Shown here: positions 49,078 to 58,727 of the stretch, piece after piece
How positions within the stretch are numbered: the stretch's first letter is position 1
Layout: each line of letters begins with the position of its first letter
DNA from: Roseicyclus sp.
GTDB lineage: Bacteria > Pseudomonadota > Alphaproteobacteria > Rhodobacterales > Rhodobacteraceae
NCBI RefSeq assembly: GCF_018402035.1
Contig: NZ_JAGYJN010000002.1
Location: forward strand, 124,001 to 188,000
Direction: 5' to 3'
DNA: 64,000 nt
Notes under the pieces: model-generated
What the model saw: only the letters and a program-made list of their open reading frames with translations
What the model was told of the DNA's origin: nothing
Database searches by the model: none
Made by a program: the position numbers and the translations under genes

Positions 49078-50046
49078 ATGCGCGCTTACGTATTGGAGGA
49101 TCACACCACCCCACCACGCTTGGCCGAGATGGCAACGCCTGTGCCGGGGCCGGGTCAGATCTTGGTCAAGATTGCCGCGTGCGGGTTGAATTTCGCCGAT
49201 CTGCTTATGGTTGACGGCAAGTATCAAGATACGCCGCCACCCCCCTTTATCATGGGGATGGAGCTTGCCGGCACTGTTGTGGGACATGGGCCGGGGGTGA
49301 GCACGCCTAGGGTCGGCGCGCGCGTGGCGATCTTTGCGGGCCAAGGCGGACTGGCAGAATACGGAGTTTTTGACGCCGCTCGCGCGGTCGATATCCCCGA
49401 GGCGATGCCCTTTGCGCAAGCGGCGGGCTTTTTGGTGGCCTATGGCACCTCGCATCTGGCGCTGACGCGCAAGGCGGGGTTGAAGGCAGGCGAACGGCTG
49501 GTCGTCCTCGGTGCGGCGGGCGGTGTGGGGCTTTCCGCCGTGGCCTTGGGTGCCGCCATGGGGGCCGAGGTGGTCGCGGTCGCGCGTGGTGCCGACCGGC
49601 TGGCCGTGGCGCAAACGGCAGGTGCGCATCACCTGATCGACAGCCGCGATGGCGATCTTGCCGCGCGGCTCAAGGCCTTGGGCGGTGTCGATGTGGTCTA
49701 TGACGCGGTCGGCGGTGCCGATTTCGACGCGGCCCTGCGCGCCACCCGCCCCGAGGGGCGCATCTTGACCATCGGCTATGCCAGCGGCGTTGTGCCGCAA
49801 ATCCCCGCGAATTTGCTTCTGGTCAAGAATATCAGCGTGATGGGCTTTTATTGGGGCGGCTATCTGCGGTTCGCACCCGAGGTGCTGAACAATAGCTTGA
49901 CCGAATTGATGGCCCTTTATGCCGCGGGCCAGATCACACCCCATATCAGCGCTACTTTCCCGCTGGATCGCGCGGCCGAAGCGCTTGCCTTGTTGCGTGA
50001 TCGCAAAAGCACAGGGAAGGTCGTGGTCACGATTGCACCCGCTTAA
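49078..50046 (+). CDS. NADPH:quinone oxidoreductase, zinc-free MDR family
   Basis: 322 residues from ATG 49078. GPGQILVKIAACGLNFADLL, FIMGMELAGTVVGHGPGV, NADPH-binding LVVLGAAGGVGLSAVALGAA, VVYDAVGGADFDAAL and the C-terminal LDRAAEALALLRDRKSTGKV. No zinc-binding Cys residues are present at the usual sites, placing it with QOR/zeta-crystallin. Reduces quinones or activated alkenes with NADPH. Stands alone. Confidence 0.9.
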   Translation: MRAYVLEDHTTPPRLAEMATPVPGPGQILVKIAACGLNFADLLMVDGKYQDTPPPPFIMGMELAGTVVGHGPGVSTPRVGARVAIFAGQGGLAEYGVFDAARAVDIPEAMPFAQAAGFLVAYGTSHLALTRKAGLKAGERLVVLGAAGGVGLSAVALGAAMGAEVVAVARGADRLAVAQTAGAHHLIDSRDGDLAARLKALGGVDVVYDAVGGADFDAALRATRPEGRILTIGYASGVVPQIPANLLLVKNISVMGFYWGGYLRFAPEVLNNSLTELMALYAAGQITPHISATFPLDRAAEALALLRDRKSTGKVVVTIAPA

Positions 50047-50304
50047 CCCGTCTTGCCGCGCCCGCCCGGTGCGAGCGCGCACAGAGCCATGAAAGCAAGG
50101 TGCAAATGCGAATGAAGCGCCGAGAAGCGGCGGCCATCCATGTCGCGCCAAAAATTGATAGGAAAAAACTATGACTGCACCTGCTCTCCCTTTCGTCGCG
50201 TTTGCTTGAAATCTGCAATCAACTCGCCAATATGCGTAATCAAGGACGCACCCGCGCGCGGACAACGCGACGGGTCCACCGCATGATATTTTTAGGAGGA
50301 ATAC

Positions 50305-51090
50305 ATGGCTGACTATCAGACGATCCGGGCCGGCGTATCCGCCAATGCTCAGGCCCAGGTCGACGCGGGCCTGCGCGCCCATATGAACAAGGTCTATGCC
50401 ACCATGTCGGGTGGCATGTTGATCACCGCCGCCGCGGCTTGGGCGATTGCCGATCTGGCCGTGACCAATGACCCCACGGGGGCCACCATGGCGCTGCGCG
50501 ACGGTCAATATCTGACCGGGCTGGGTGAGACGCTTTATGCAACCCCGCTGCGCTGGGTGGTGATGTTTGCACCCTTGGCCTTTATCCTCTTTGGCTGGGG
50601 CGCGCTGATGCGCCGTGGATCGGCGGCTGCGGTCAGCTTGGGCTTTTTCGCCTTCGCCGCGCTGATGGGCGTGTCGATGAGCTCGATCTTTTTGGTCTTC
50701 ACCTCCTTCTCGATCGTGCAGACCTTCCTTGTGACGGCCATCGCTTTCGCGGGCCTGAGCCTGTGGGGCTACACCACCAAGCGCAACCTGACCGGCATGG
50801 GCAGCTTCTTGATCATGGGCGTGATCGGGTTGGTCGTGGCGATGATCATCAACATCTTCTTGCAGTCGCCCGCGATGATGTTCGCGATCTCGGCGCTGGG
50901 TGTGCTGATTTTCGCGGGTCTCACCGCCTTCCACACGCAAGAAATCAAGACCACCTATATCGCGCATGCGGTACATGGTGATCAGGAATGGCTGGACAAA
51001 GCCGCCATCGATGGCGCGCTGAGCCTCTATATTTCCTTCCTGAACATGTTCCAGTTCTTGCTGATGTTCATGGGACAACAACAAGAATAA
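50305..51090 (+). CDS. Bax inhibitor-1 / YccA-family membrane protein
   Basis: 261 residues, strong ribosome site (AGGAGG 8 bp upstream). Seven helices: [119 protein letters not shown] and the last, [19 protein letters not shown]. The conserved loop DTQ is AFHTQEIK here. Members are pH-gated Ca2+ leak channels or interact with FtsH. Followed by a strong terminator. The 258 bp before it contains no gene. Confidence 0.93.
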   Translation: MADYQTIRAGVSANAQAQVDAGLRAHMNKVYATMSGGMLITAAAAWAIADLAVTNDPTGATMALRDGQYLTGLGETLYATPLRWVVMFAPLAFILFGWGALMRRGSAAAVSLGFFAFAALMGVSMSSIFLVFTSFSIVQTFLVTAIAFAGLSLWGYTTKRNLTGMGSFLIMGVIGLVVAMIINIFLQSPAMMFAISALGVLIFAGLTAFHTQEIKTTYIAHAVHGDQEWLDKAAIDGALSLYISFLNMFQFLLMFMGQQQE

Positions 51091-51114
51091 ACGCCTTTTT
51101 GGCGCTTTACCTGA

Positions 51115-51141
51115 GGGCCGGGGCAACCCCCGGCCCTTTTT
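51115..51141 (+). terminator. Terminator of the BI-1 gene
   Basis: Perfect 9-bp stem GGGCCGGGG/CCCCGGCCC, loop CAAC, TTTTT. Confidence 0.9.
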
Positions 51142-51289
51142 CATGAAGGCTGCAACACCGCGCCCACAGCGCCTTTGCCGAATTGGGGTGTTGACTCGCG
51201 CTTGCGGCCAAGTAAAAGGCGCAGTCTCAAAGACGTTTTCGCGCAGGCCTAGGCCCGCGCGCCCCGCATTGACCGCAGGAGCCCGACCC

Positions 51290-51457
51290 ATGGCGAAGCC
51301 GACAACCATTAAGATCCGCCTGAACTCGTCTGCCGGGACGGGCCATTTCTATGTGACCAAGAAAAACGCCCGCACGATGACCGAGAAAATGACCGTGCGT
51401 AAATACGACCCGGTCGTGCGCAAGCATGTCGAATACAAGGAAGGCAAGATTAAGTAA
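51290..51457 (+). CDS. rpmG: 50S ribosomal protein L33
   Basis: 55 residues from ATG 51290 with GCAGGA upstream. [40 protein letters not shown] and [14 protein letters not shown] match alphaproteobacterial L33. The zinc-binding CxxC pairs are absent, as in the C-minus L33 type. A terminator follows 23 bp downstream. Confidence 0.96.
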   Translation: MAKPTTIKIRLNSSAGTGHFYVTKKNARTMTEKMTVRKYDPVVRKHVEYKEGKIK

Positions 51458-51480
51458 TCTGCCGCCAAGGATGGACGAAA

Positions 51481-51511
51481 GGCCGCGCAGGGTAATCCGC
51501 GCGGCCTTTTT
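51481..51511 (+). terminator. rpmG terminator
   Basis: GGCCGCGC, 10-nt loop, GCGCGGCC, TTTTT. Confidence 0.9.
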
Positions 51512-51540
51512 CATTTCGCGACACCGCTGGAACGAGGGGC

Positions 51541-51583
51541 GGGAAAACCCGGGTTTTCCCGTGCGAAAAACCTGGGTTTTCGC
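51541..51583. repeat. Palindromes between convergent genes
   Basis: A 20-bp perfect palindrome GGGAAAACCC/GGGTTTTCCC (51541-51560) and a near-perfect GCGAAAAACC-T-GGGTTTTCGC (51563-51583). Same class as the clusters at 26563 and 41823; located 4 bp from the stop of the next gene on the minus strand. Confidence 0.85.
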
Positions 51584-51587
51584 TCCC

Positions 51588-52286
51588 TCAAATCTCGATT
51601 GTAACGCCCGGATCAGGATCAAACACCCGCACACCGGGCATCACCGCAACCTTGAGCGCATCGGCCGATTGCTCGAGCAAGGGGAACGTCTTGTAGTGAT
51701 AGGGGATCACGGTCTTGAAACGGAAAAGCTTCGAGGCCGCATAGGCCGCGCGCTTCATATCCATCGTGTAATGCCCACCTGCACATAGAATACCAACATC
51801 GGGCGCATGCAGATCATCCCAGATCTTCATATCGGCCATGACATCGGTATCACCCGAGACATAGGCGCAACGCCCCTCGCCTGTGATGATGTAGCCTGCA
51901 GGCTCGCCCGCATAGATCGGCGGCCCATCGCGACCGACCGAGGATGAATGGACCGCATGCACCATGGTCACGGCCACATCACCCAACTGCACGGTGCCGC
52001 CCTTGTTAAAGCCGGTGGTTGCAACGCCATCTTCGGTGGTGGCGATCCAGCTCATCAATTCGACCATGCCGTAAACCGGCACGTTCAATTCACGCGCCAG
52101 ATCGCCAAGACCGGCGATATGGTCGAAATGTCCATGCGTGATCAAGATCGCCGTCACACCCGCCAAGACGGCATCGCGGCTGTCGTGGGGAAACATCGGA
52201 TTGCCCTTTTCCCAAGGGTCGATCAGCAAAACTTGATCGCCGATCTCAAGACGCACACTGGCGTGCCCCAACCATGTGTATTTCAT
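51588..52286 (-). CDS. UPF0173 metal-dependent hydrolase (MBL fold)
   Basis: 232 residues from ATG 52286 (MKYTWLGHASVRLEIGDQVL). LLIDPWEKGNPMFP, the metal motif LITHGHFDHIAG, VTMVHAVHSSSVG, YVSGDTDVMADMKIW and LCAGGHYTMDMKRAAYAA define the UPF0173/L-ascorbate-lactonase-like group. Substrate unknown. A longer start at 52337 is possible but adds no conserved sequence. Convergent with rpmG, divergent from gatC (134 bp). Confidence 0.92.
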   Translation of the reverse strand: MKYTWLGHASVRLEIGDQVLLIDPWEKGNPMFPHDSRDAVLAGVTAILITHGHFDHIAGLGDLARELNVPVYGMVELMSWIATTEDGVATTGFNKGGTVQLGDVAVTMVHAVHSSSVGRDGPPIYAGEPAGYIITGEGRCAYVSGDTDVMADMKIWDDLHAPDVGILCAGGHYTMDMKRAAYAASKLFRFKTVIPYHYKTFPLLEQSADALKVAVMPGVRVFDPDPGVTIEI

Positions 52287-52420
52287 CGCGTGCACTCCAT
52301 TGAAAACCCTCTTGGCCAAAGGATAGTCCGCCGCCATGACATGGGAAAGACTGGATCGGCTTGCGGGTCTCGCATCACGCGGCTAAACCGCGCCTTGTTC
52401 TTGTCGAGGAGGCTCAGAAA

Positions 52421-52708
52421 ATGTCCATCGACCGCGCCACAGCCGCCAAGGTCGCCAAACTCGCCCGCATCCGCGTGGACGAGGCCGATCTGCCCGCGCT
52501 TGCCGATGAATTCAACGCAATCCTTGGGTTCATCGAACAGCTTCAAGAACTCGATGTCAGCGATGTGGAGCCGATGGTCAGCGTCACGCCGATGCAGCTG
52601 CGCCGCCGCGCCGATGTGGTGAGCGATGGCAACCAACAGGCCAAGGTTCTGGCCAATGCGCCCGATGCGCGCGAGGGCTTTTTTGCCGTTCCCAAGGTGG
52701 TGGAGTGA
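52421..52708 (+). CDS. gatC: Asp/Glu-tRNA amidotransferase subunit C
   Basis: 95 residues. [60 protein letters not shown] and a C-terminus FFAVPKVVE, all typical GatC. It holds GatA and GatB together in the GatCAB complex that converts Glu-tRNA(Gln) and Asp-tRNA(Asn). Two bp before gatA. Confidence 0.95.
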   Translation: MSIDRATAAKVAKLARIRVDEADLPALADEFNAILGFIEQLQELDVSDVEPMVSVTPMQLRRRADVVSDGNQQAKVLANAPDAREGFFAVPKVVE

Positions 52709-52710
52709 CC

Positions 52711-54195
52711 ATGTCCGATCTCACGAAACTCACCATCGCCGAGGCCCGCGACGCGCTGCGCCGGGGCGAGACAACATCGGTCGCATTGACCGAAGCCTGC
52801 CTGAGCGCCATTGACGCAGCCGACGCGCTGGGTGCTTTCGTCCACAAGACGCCCGAGATCGCGCTGGAACGCGCCGCCGCCGCCGATCAGCGGATCAAGG
52901 CCGGTGATGCGCCCGACATGTGCGGCATTCCCCTCGGCATCAAGGATCTGTTTTGCACCGAGGGCGTGGCGTCACAGGCCGCCTCGAAAATCCTTGAAGG
53001 GTTCCGCCCGCAGTATGAATCGACTGTTTCGGGACAGCTGCGCGACGCAGGCGCGGTGATGCTGGGCAAGCTCAATATGGATGAATTCGCCATGGGCTCG
53101 TCCAACGAGACCAGCGTTTATGGCAACGCCATCAACCCTTGGCGCGCAGGCAATAGCGATGCCGCACTTACGCCCGGCGGCTCCTCGGGCGGCTCTGCCG
53201 CCGCTGTCGCCGCCGATCTGTGCCTTGCGGCCACCGGCACCGATACCGGCGGCTCGATCCGCCAGCCTGCGGCGTTCACGGGGATCGTGGGGCTCAAGCC
53301 CACCTATGGACGCTGCTCGCGCTGGGGGATCGTGGCTTTTGCCTCGTCGCTCGATCAAGCAGGGCCGATGACCAAAACCGTGCGCGACGCGGCAATCATG
53401 GGGGCGGCCATGATGGGCTATGACCCCAAGGACAGCACCAGCGCAGATCTGCCCGTTCCCGATTTCGAGGCAATGCTGACGGGCGACATCCGGGGCCGTG
53501 TCATCGGCATTCCGCGCGAATACCGCATGGATGGCATGCCCGAGGAGATCGAGGCACTTTGGGCGCGCGGCCGCGAGATGCTGGCCGACGCCGGTGCCGT
53601 GATCCGCGACATCAGCTTGCCGCATACGAAATATGCCCTGCCCGCCTATTATGTCATCGCACCTGCCGAGGCGTCGTCGAACCTTGCCCGCTATGACGGG
53701 GTGCGCTTTGGCTACCGCGCCAAGATGGTACCGGGTGACGGCATCACCGAGATGTATGAGAAAACCCGCGCCGAAGGTTTCGGCCCCGAGGTCCGCCGCC
53801 GCGTGATGGTGGGCACCTATGTGCTGTCGGCGGGCTACTACGACGCCTATTACAACCGCGCCCGCAAGGTCCGCACGCTGATCAAGCGCGATTTCGAAGA
53901 GGTTTTTGCCGCTGGTGTCGACGCGATCCTAACGCCCGCCACCCCTTCGGCGGCTTTCGCCTTGGGCAAGAAACACGCCGATCCGGTGGAGATGTATCTC
54001 AACGATGTCTTCACCGTGACCGTGAACCTTGCCGGTCTGCCCGGTCTGGCGGTGCCAACAGGGCTTGATGGCGCGGGTCTGCCGCTTGGGCTACAACTGA
54101 TTGGCAAGCCATGGGAAGAGGGCGAACTGCTCAATATCGGCTATGCGCTGGAACAGGCCGCCGGTTTTGTGGCCAAGCCCGCGAAATGGTGGTAA
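52711..54195 (+). CDS. gatA: Asp/Glu-tRNA amidotransferase subunit A
   Basis: 494 residues. Amidase signature with Ser-cisSer-Lys: [14 protein letters not shown] (Lys), [18 protein letters not shown] (cis-Ser) and [19 protein letters not shown] (nucleophile Ser in GGSIR). [18 protein letters not shown] is also conserved. Releases ammonia from glutamine for transamidation of misacylated tRNAs. gatB does not follow; a lipoprotein gene does. An in-frame GTG at 52705 overlaps gatC but ATG 52711 fits the family start. Confidence 0.96.
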   Translation: MSDLTKLTIAEARDALRRGETTSVALTEACLSAIDAADALGAFVHKTPEIALERAAAADQRIKAGDAPDMCGIPLGIKDLFCTEGVASQAASKILEGFRPQYESTVSGQLRDAGAVMLGKLNMDEFAMGSSNETSVYGNAINPWRAGNSDAALTPGGSSGGSAAAVAADLCLAATGTDTGGSIRQPAAFTGIVGLKPTYGRCSRWGIVAFASSLDQAGPMTKTVRDAAIMGAAMMGYDPKDSTSADLPVPDFEAMLTGDIRGRVIGIPREYRMDGMPEEIEALWARGREMLADAGAVIRDISLPHTKYALPAYYVIAPAEASSNLARYDGVRFGYRAKMVPGDGITEMYEKTRAEGFGPEVRRRVMVGTYVLSAGYYDAYYNRARKVRTLIKRDFEEVFAAGVDAILTPATPSAAFALGKKHADPVEMYLNDVFTVTVNLAGLPGLAVPTGLDGAGLPLGLQLIGKPWEEGELLNIGYALEQAAGFVAKPAKWW

Positions 54196-54229
54196 TGTCG
54201 CGGAAACAATAAGCTTCCGAGGCAGGTAC

Positions 54230-55037
54230 ATGGTTGGTTTTCCGCAGGGCGCAGTTGCCCTTTTTCTGTGTGTGTTCGCCGTTGCGGCGTGCAACGCGAC
54301 CCTACCCAATGATGTGGCAAGCGGCGTGGGCTTTGAAGATTATCATCAATGGCAGGCAAGGCGCGCGATGCTGCGCGGCGAGGGCTTTGGTGCAACCCGC
54401 GCCCCTGCCCACGACGGTGCGCCCACCGTTGCCCCCCGTCACCGCCGCGTTGCCGCCGCGGGCCCAGCCCGCGATTGTCACCCCGCCCCCGGCGGCGCAG
54501 GTTGCCGTCATGGTTCCGCCCCCTGCCCCGCCCATCGCGCCCGACACACAGGCCGATGTGACAACCATCGCCGCTGCCGCCATCGCCGCTGCCGAGGCAC
54601 AGCAGGCCACAGCCCCGCCCTTGGTGCGTGCAGGCGCGGCGCGGATTTCCGATGAACAGGATTTCGACGCCGTGGCCGAGCGCGAAACCATCGAAAGCGA
54701 TGCCGAGCGGCTTGCCCGCATGCAGGCTGAGCGCGTCGTGATCGCGCCCACCGCGATCCCCGAGCGCCCGGCAGATATCGGCCCCAATATCATCGACTAT
54801 GCGCTGGCCACGACCCATGGCGTGGGCGAGCGCCGCCATACCCGCCGCCCGATCAGCGCCGATCGCCATGAGCGCGGCTGCATGGCCTTTCGCTCGGCCG
54901 ATCTGGCGCAGGAGTGGTTTTTGCAAAACGGCGGTCCGGGCCGCGACCGTCAAGGGCTCGACCCTGATGGCGATGGCTTTGCCTGTGATTGGAACCCAAA
55001 CGTCTATCGCGCCGCGGCGGCGGCCGCGCGCAATTGA
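54230..55037 (+). pseudogene. Lipoprotein with C-terminal excalibur calcium-binding domain, one frameshift
   Basis: ATG 54230 gives MVGFPQGAVALFLCVFAVAA CNATLPN, a lipobox (VAAC). A one-base indel near 54390 shifts to a Pro/Ala-rich linker (PPAPPIAPDTQADV) and then GPNIIDYALATTHGVGERRH, RHERGCMAFRSADLAQEWFL and the excalibur motif LDPDGDGFACDWNP (DxDxDGxxC). About 268 residues when repaired. The layout (lipoprotein anchor, low-complexity linker, small domain) resembles the SPOR lipoprotein at 23693. Calcium binding is inferred from the motif; role unknown. Confidence 0.75.
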
Positions 55038-55076
55038 GCCTGTCGCCCAATTCTGGCCCCCGCCGCGACGGGCTAA

Positions 55077-55721
55077 GTGCCGGAGCTGGTCGTGATCCAC
55101 TATACCGCCATGGCCGATTGCGACGCGGCGCTGCGCGCGCTTTGCGACCCTGTGCGCGAGGTCTCGGCCCATTACCTGATCCGCCGCGGGGGCGAGGTGG
55201 TGGCGCTGGTCGATGAGGACTTGCGCGCATGGCACGCAGGGGCGGGCGCATGGGCAGGCCGGGGCGATGTCAATTCCCGCTCAATCGGCATCGAGTTGGA
55301 TAATGACGGCACATCGCCCTTTGCGGCACCGCTGATGGATGCGCTCGAGGGGCTGTTGGCGGGGATCATGGCGCGCTGGGCCATCGCGCCCCAAGGCGTG
55401 ATCGGGCATTCCTGCATGGCACCGGGGCGCAAGATCGACCCCGGTCCGCGCTTTGACTGGCAAAGGCTGGCGCGGCGTGGGCTGGCGCTTTGGCCCGATA
55501 ACCGGGCCGCATCGCCGCTGGACATGGGCCGCTTTCGCACCGATGCGCTGGCCTATGGTTTTCCCGATCTGGACGATGCGCTGCTGCTCACGGCGGTGCG
55601 GCTGCGCTTTCGCTATGGGGCCAAGGGGCCGCTTGATGGGCGCGATTGCGCGATCATGGCCGAGATGGCCGCCAAGGCAACCAGCGCGTCAGGGCTTGAA
55701 CCCGGCGTCGCCCGCGCGTAG
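55077..55721 (+). CDS. N-acetylmuramoyl-L-alanine amidase (AmpD-like)
   Basis: 214 residues from GTG 55077. Zinc ligands: His8 in VVIHYTAM, a His in RAWHAGAGAWAGRGDVNSRS or HSCMAPGRKIDPGP (GHS...KxDPG). NSRSIGIELDN is the usual amidase_2 strand. No signal peptide is visible, which suits cytoplasmic AmpD that recycles anhydro-muropeptides. It ends 7 bp before rnpB. Confidence 0.9.
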   Translation: MPELVVIHYTAMADCDAALRALCDPVREVSAHYLIRRGGEVVALVDEDLRAWHAGAGAWAGRGDVNSRSIGIELDNDGTSPFAAPLMDALEGLLAGIMARWAIAPQGVIGHSCMAPGRKIDPGPRFDWQRLARRGLALWPDNRAASPLDMGRFRTDALAYGFPDLDDALLLTAVRLRFRYGAKGPLDGRDCAIMAEMAAKATSASGLEPGVARA

Positions 55722-55728
55722 CTGAGGG

Positions 55729-56114
55729 TTGCGCGGAGGGCTGGATGGCCGCGGGCGGGCAACCGTTCGAGGAAAGTCCGGACTCCACAAGGCCACGGTG
55801 CCGGGTAACACCCGGGCGGAGCAATCCGACGGAAAGCGCCACAGAAATGAAACCGCCGTGCCCCTCGGGGCGCGGTAAGGGTGAAACGGTGGGGTAAGAG
55901 CCCACCGCGCGACGGGTAACCGGAGCGGCACGGCAAGCCCCACCGGGAGCAATGCCAAATAGGGATGTCGCGGGGGCAACCCCGGGGTTTGGCTTTTGCC
56001 CCAGACATCCGGGTTGGCAGCTTGAGGCGCGCGGGCAACCACGCGTCCAGAGGAATGGTCATCCAGAGGGGGCAACCCCTTGGACAAAATCCGGCTTACA
56101 GGCCCTCCGCGCAT
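55729..56114 (+). ncRNA. rnpB: RNase P RNA, type A
   Basis: P1 strands GCGCGGAGGG (55731-55740) and CCCTCCGCGC (56103-56112) pair. Universal motifs: GAGGAAAGTCCGGACTCC (CR-I), CACAGAAAT, GGTAAGAGCCCACCG, AGAGGAATGGTCATCC and AATCCGGCTTACAGGCC (CR-V). About 386 nt. Catalytic RNA that matures tRNA 5' ends. Confidence 0.96.
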
Positions 56115-56208
56115 CCTGTTTTCCGGTCTTGTCGATGTCACAGCGGACGATGCTTGCGGCCACCTAACTGCCGGCCTAAGCAAGGCTGTATCTGGCAGGG
56201 GGTGGATC

Positions 56209-56853
56209 ATGCATGTTTTGATCACAGGGGCCAACCGTGGCATCGGCGCGGGCTTGGCCCATGCCTATCAGGCACGCGGTGACGTTGTGACCGCCACGGC
56301 GCGCAATCGCCCGGGCTTGTCACCGCTGGATGTGACCGACCCCGGCTCGGTGCGCGCATTGGCAGACGCGATGGGCGGGGCCGCGCTTGATCTCTTGATT
56401 TGCAACGCAGGGGTTTATCTTGATCGCGGCGAGAGCTTGGCGACAGGCTTTGACCCCGACATCTGGGCCGAAAGTTTCGCAGTGAATGTAACGGGCGTGT
56501 TCTTATGCGTGCAAGCTTTCTTGCCGCATCTGGCGCGCGCGCCCAAGCCCAAGATCGCCATTATCGCAAGCCAGATGGGCTCAAGCACCCGCGCGCCGGG
56601 GGGCAGCTATGTCTATCGCGCCACCAAGGCCGCGGCGATCAATCTTGGACGCAACCTTGCCACCGACCTGAGGCCACGCGGCATCGCGGTCGGCGTCTAT
56701 CATCCCGGCTGGGTGCAAACCGATATGGGTGGGGCCGACGCCGAGATCACGACCGATGAGGCGGTCAGCGGATTGGTCGCGCGATTTGCGACCCTCGATC
56801 TGGCGACAAGCGGCTGTTTCGAGACATGGGATGGGCGCGCGCACGCCTTTTGA
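56209..56853 (+). CDS. Short-chain dehydrogenase/reductase
   Basis: 214 residues from ATG 56209. Rossmann motif VLITGANRGIGAGLAHAYQA (TGxxxGIG), LLICNAGVYLD (NAG), a Ser in IIASQMGSSTRAPG, and YVYRATKAAAI (YxxxK: Tyr-Arg-Ala-Thr-Lys). Intact and short, as in C-factor-like SDRs. Substrate unknown. It follows rnpB by 95 bp. Followed by the second dispersed GC repeat. Confidence 0.9.
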   Translation: MHVLITGANRGIGAGLAHAYQARGDVVTATARNRPGLSPLDVTDPGSVRALADAMGGAALDLLICNAGVYLDRGESLATGFDPDIWAESFAVNVTGVFLCVQAFLPHLARAPKPKIAIIASQMGSSTRAPGGSYVYRATKAAAINLGRNLATDLRPRGIAVGVYHPGWVQTDMGGADAEITTDEAVSGLVARFATLDLATSGCFETWDGRAHAF

Positions 56854-56885
56854 AGGATTTCGCCGGTTTGCGGCCGCGGTCCGCC

Positions 56886-56933
56886 GGGGGCTCTGCCCCC
56901 GGACCCCCGGAGTATTTGGAAAGCAAAGATGGG
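56886..56933 (+). repeat. Dispersed GC-hairpin repeat, copy 2
   Basis: GGGGGCTCTGCCCCC then GGACCCCCGGAGTATTTG and GAAAGCAAAGATGGG; same layout as 43188-43236, 33 bp after a + strand stop. Confidence 0.85.
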
Positions 56934-57011
56934 TCGGGCAGGGTATGAGCAGCCCTTGCGGCTGCGCGCGCGGAACCTTATGACGCACAGCGTCAAGCAA
57001 GGGGACGGGCC

Positions 57012-58250
57012 ATGCCCATTCTGGTGATGAAATTCGGTGGCACATCGGTCGCCACACTCGACCGCATCCGGCGCGCAGCAAAGCGCGTGGGCCGTGAGGT
57101 CGCGAATGGTTACGATGTGATCGTGATCGTGTCGGCCATGTCGGGTGAAACCAACAAGCTGGTGGGCTTCGTCGAAGAAACCTCGCCGCTTTATGATGCG
57201 CGCGAGTATGATGCCGTGGTCAGCGCGGGCGAGAATGTGACCGCTGGGCTGATGGCCCTGACGCTGCAGGAGATGGATATCCCTGCGCGCAGCTGGCAAG
57301 GCTGGCAAGTGCCGCTGAAGACCACCTCGGCCCATGCGGCCGCGCGGATCGCGGAAATCCCGCCCGAGAACATCATGCGCAAATTCGCCGAAGGCATGAA
57401 GGTTGCCGTCGTGGCGGGTTTCCAAGGGATCAGCCCCGAGGGGCGCATCACGACTTTGGGGCGTGGCGGGTCGGATACCACAGCCGTGGCCTTTGCCGCG
57501 GCCTTTGACGCGGTACGTTGCGACATCTACACGGATGTGGACGGGGTCTATACCACCGATCCGCGCATCACCTCCAAGGCGCGCAAGCTGGACCGGATCG
57601 CATTTGAGGAAATGCTGGAACTGGCCTCGCTCGGGGCCAAGGTGCTGCAGACACGCTCGGTCGAATTGGCGATGCGCTACAATGTGAAGCTGCGGGTTTT
57701 GTCGAGCTTTGAAGAAATGTCGGATGATGCCGGTACGCTTGTCGTGCCCGAGGAGGATATCGTGGAAAGCAATGTGGTGGCAGGCGTGGCCTATTCCCGC
57801 GACGAGGCCAAGATGACCTTGCAAGGCGTGGCCGACCGGCCCGGCATCGCGGCGGCGATTTTCGGCCCCTTGGCCGAGGCGGGTGTGAATGTCGACATGA
57901 TCGTGCAGAACATCTCGGATGGTGGCACGACCGACATGACCTTTTCTTGCCCGGTGAACGAGGTCAAGCGCGCCGAAAAGGCGATGGCCGATGCCAAGGC
58001 AGCGGGGCTTGTCGATTTCGCGGGGCTGGTGGCCGATACCGAGGTCTGCAAGGTCTCGATCGTGGGGATCGGCATGCGCAGCCATGCAGGCGTCGCCGCC
58101 AAGATGTTCCAAACGCTGCGCGACGAAGGCATCAATATCAAGGTCATCACCACATCCGAGATCAAGGTCTCGGTGCTGGTGGATCGCAAATACCTCGAAC
58201 TGGCCGTGCAGGCGCTGCACGACGCCTTTGGTCTGGACCGCGCGTCCTAA
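57012..58250 (+). CDS. lysC: Aspartate kinase
   Basis: 412 residues. KFGGTSVATLDRIRR start, VSAMSGETNKLVG, GRGGSDTTAVAFAAAF, CDIYTDVDGVYTTDPRI (substrate loop) and two C-terminal ACT domains (MTLQGVADRPGIAAAIFGPL; VSIVGIGMRSHAGVAAKMF). Single-domain aspartokinase of the class II type, first step toward lysine, threonine and methionine, expected to be feedback-controlled by lysine/threonine through ACT domains. A 9-bp hairpin follows at 58261-58289. Confidence 0.96.
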   Translation: MPILVMKFGGTSVATLDRIRRAAKRVGREVANGYDVIVIVSAMSGETNKLVGFVEETSPLYDAREYDAVVSAGENVTAGLMALTLQEMDIPARSWQGWQVPLKTTSAHAAARIAEIPPENIMRKFAEGMKVAVVAGFQGISPEGRITTLGRGGSDTTAVAFAAAFDAVRCDIYTDVDGVYTTDPRITSKARKLDRIAFEEMLELASLGAKVLQTRSVELAMRYNVKLRVLSSFEEMSDDAGTLVVPEEDIVESNVVAGVAYSRDEAKMTLQGVADRPGIAAAIFGPLAEAGVNVDMIVQNISDGGTTDMTFSCPVNEVKRAEKAMADAKAAGLVDFAGLVADTEVCKVSIVGIGMRSHAGVAAKMFQTLRDEGINIKVITTSEIKVSVLVDRKYLELAVQALHDAFGLDRAS

Positions 58251-58260
58251 GCACAAAACA

Positions 58261-58289
58261 GCGGGGCGCGCGTGATACATGCGCCCCGC
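58261..58289 (+). terminator. Hairpin after lysC
   Basis: Perfect stem GCGGGGCGC / GCGCCCCGC, 11-nt loop, no T-run. Eleven bp after the lysC stop. Confidence 0.5.
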
Positions 58290-58383
58290 GCAATGCCGCA
58301 ATGCAGCATTGGCTGTGGTCTTGGCGGTGCAAGATCGTATTTTGCAAGGGACAGTTAGACACGCTTATTCAGCGGAGCGTCCC

Positions 58384-58611
58384 ATGACCACCCAGACATT
58401 CCACAGCCCGATCTTCGTTCCCCGCATCGCAGCCTCGGTTGCGGCATTCTTGAGCGACCTGTCCCATGCCGTGGCCTTGGCCACCGGCGCACAGGCGCGC
58501 TTTGACGAGATCCAACGCCTCCAAGCACTCAGCGATGATGACTTGGCCCAAATCGGCCTGTCGCGCGACAATATCGTGCGCCATGTCTATGCGGACCTGT
58601 TGACGCGCTAA
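58384..58611 (+). CDS. DUF1127 small protein
   Basis: 75 residues from ATG 58384. C-terminal RLQALSDDDLAQIGLSRDNI VRHVYAD matches the DUF1127 (YjiS-like) core (LSDxxLxDIGLxRxxI). N-terminus FHSPIFVPRIAASVAAFLSD. Small DUF1127 proteins are often stress-induced and some bind RNA or affect phosphate and arginine metabolism in other alphaproteobacteria. Stands between lysC and ptsP. Confidence 0.85.
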   Translation: MTTQTFHSPIFVPRIAASVAAFLSDLSHAVALATGAQARFDEIQRLQALSDDDLAQIGLSRDNIVRHVYADLLTR

Positions 58612-58727
58612 GCCTGCTGACAACGCCGCAGTCTGTGCCATTCTCGTTGCGTGTTGCCCCATGACCGGGCTATCCCTAGACCCCGGAGCAGCGCGCCGCA
58701 TTTTTGCAAGCGCGAGGGGCAAGGGTG

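Noticed and set aside
48958..51309. 783-codon open frame on the minus strand
   Set aside because: It is antisense to three clear + strand genes (quinone reductase, BI-1 protein, rpmG) and is a by-product of high GC at third codon positions. No domain is visible.
56700..58301. 533-codon minus-strand frame
   Set aside because: Antisense shadow of lysC and the SDR gene; Cys/His-rich, no motif.
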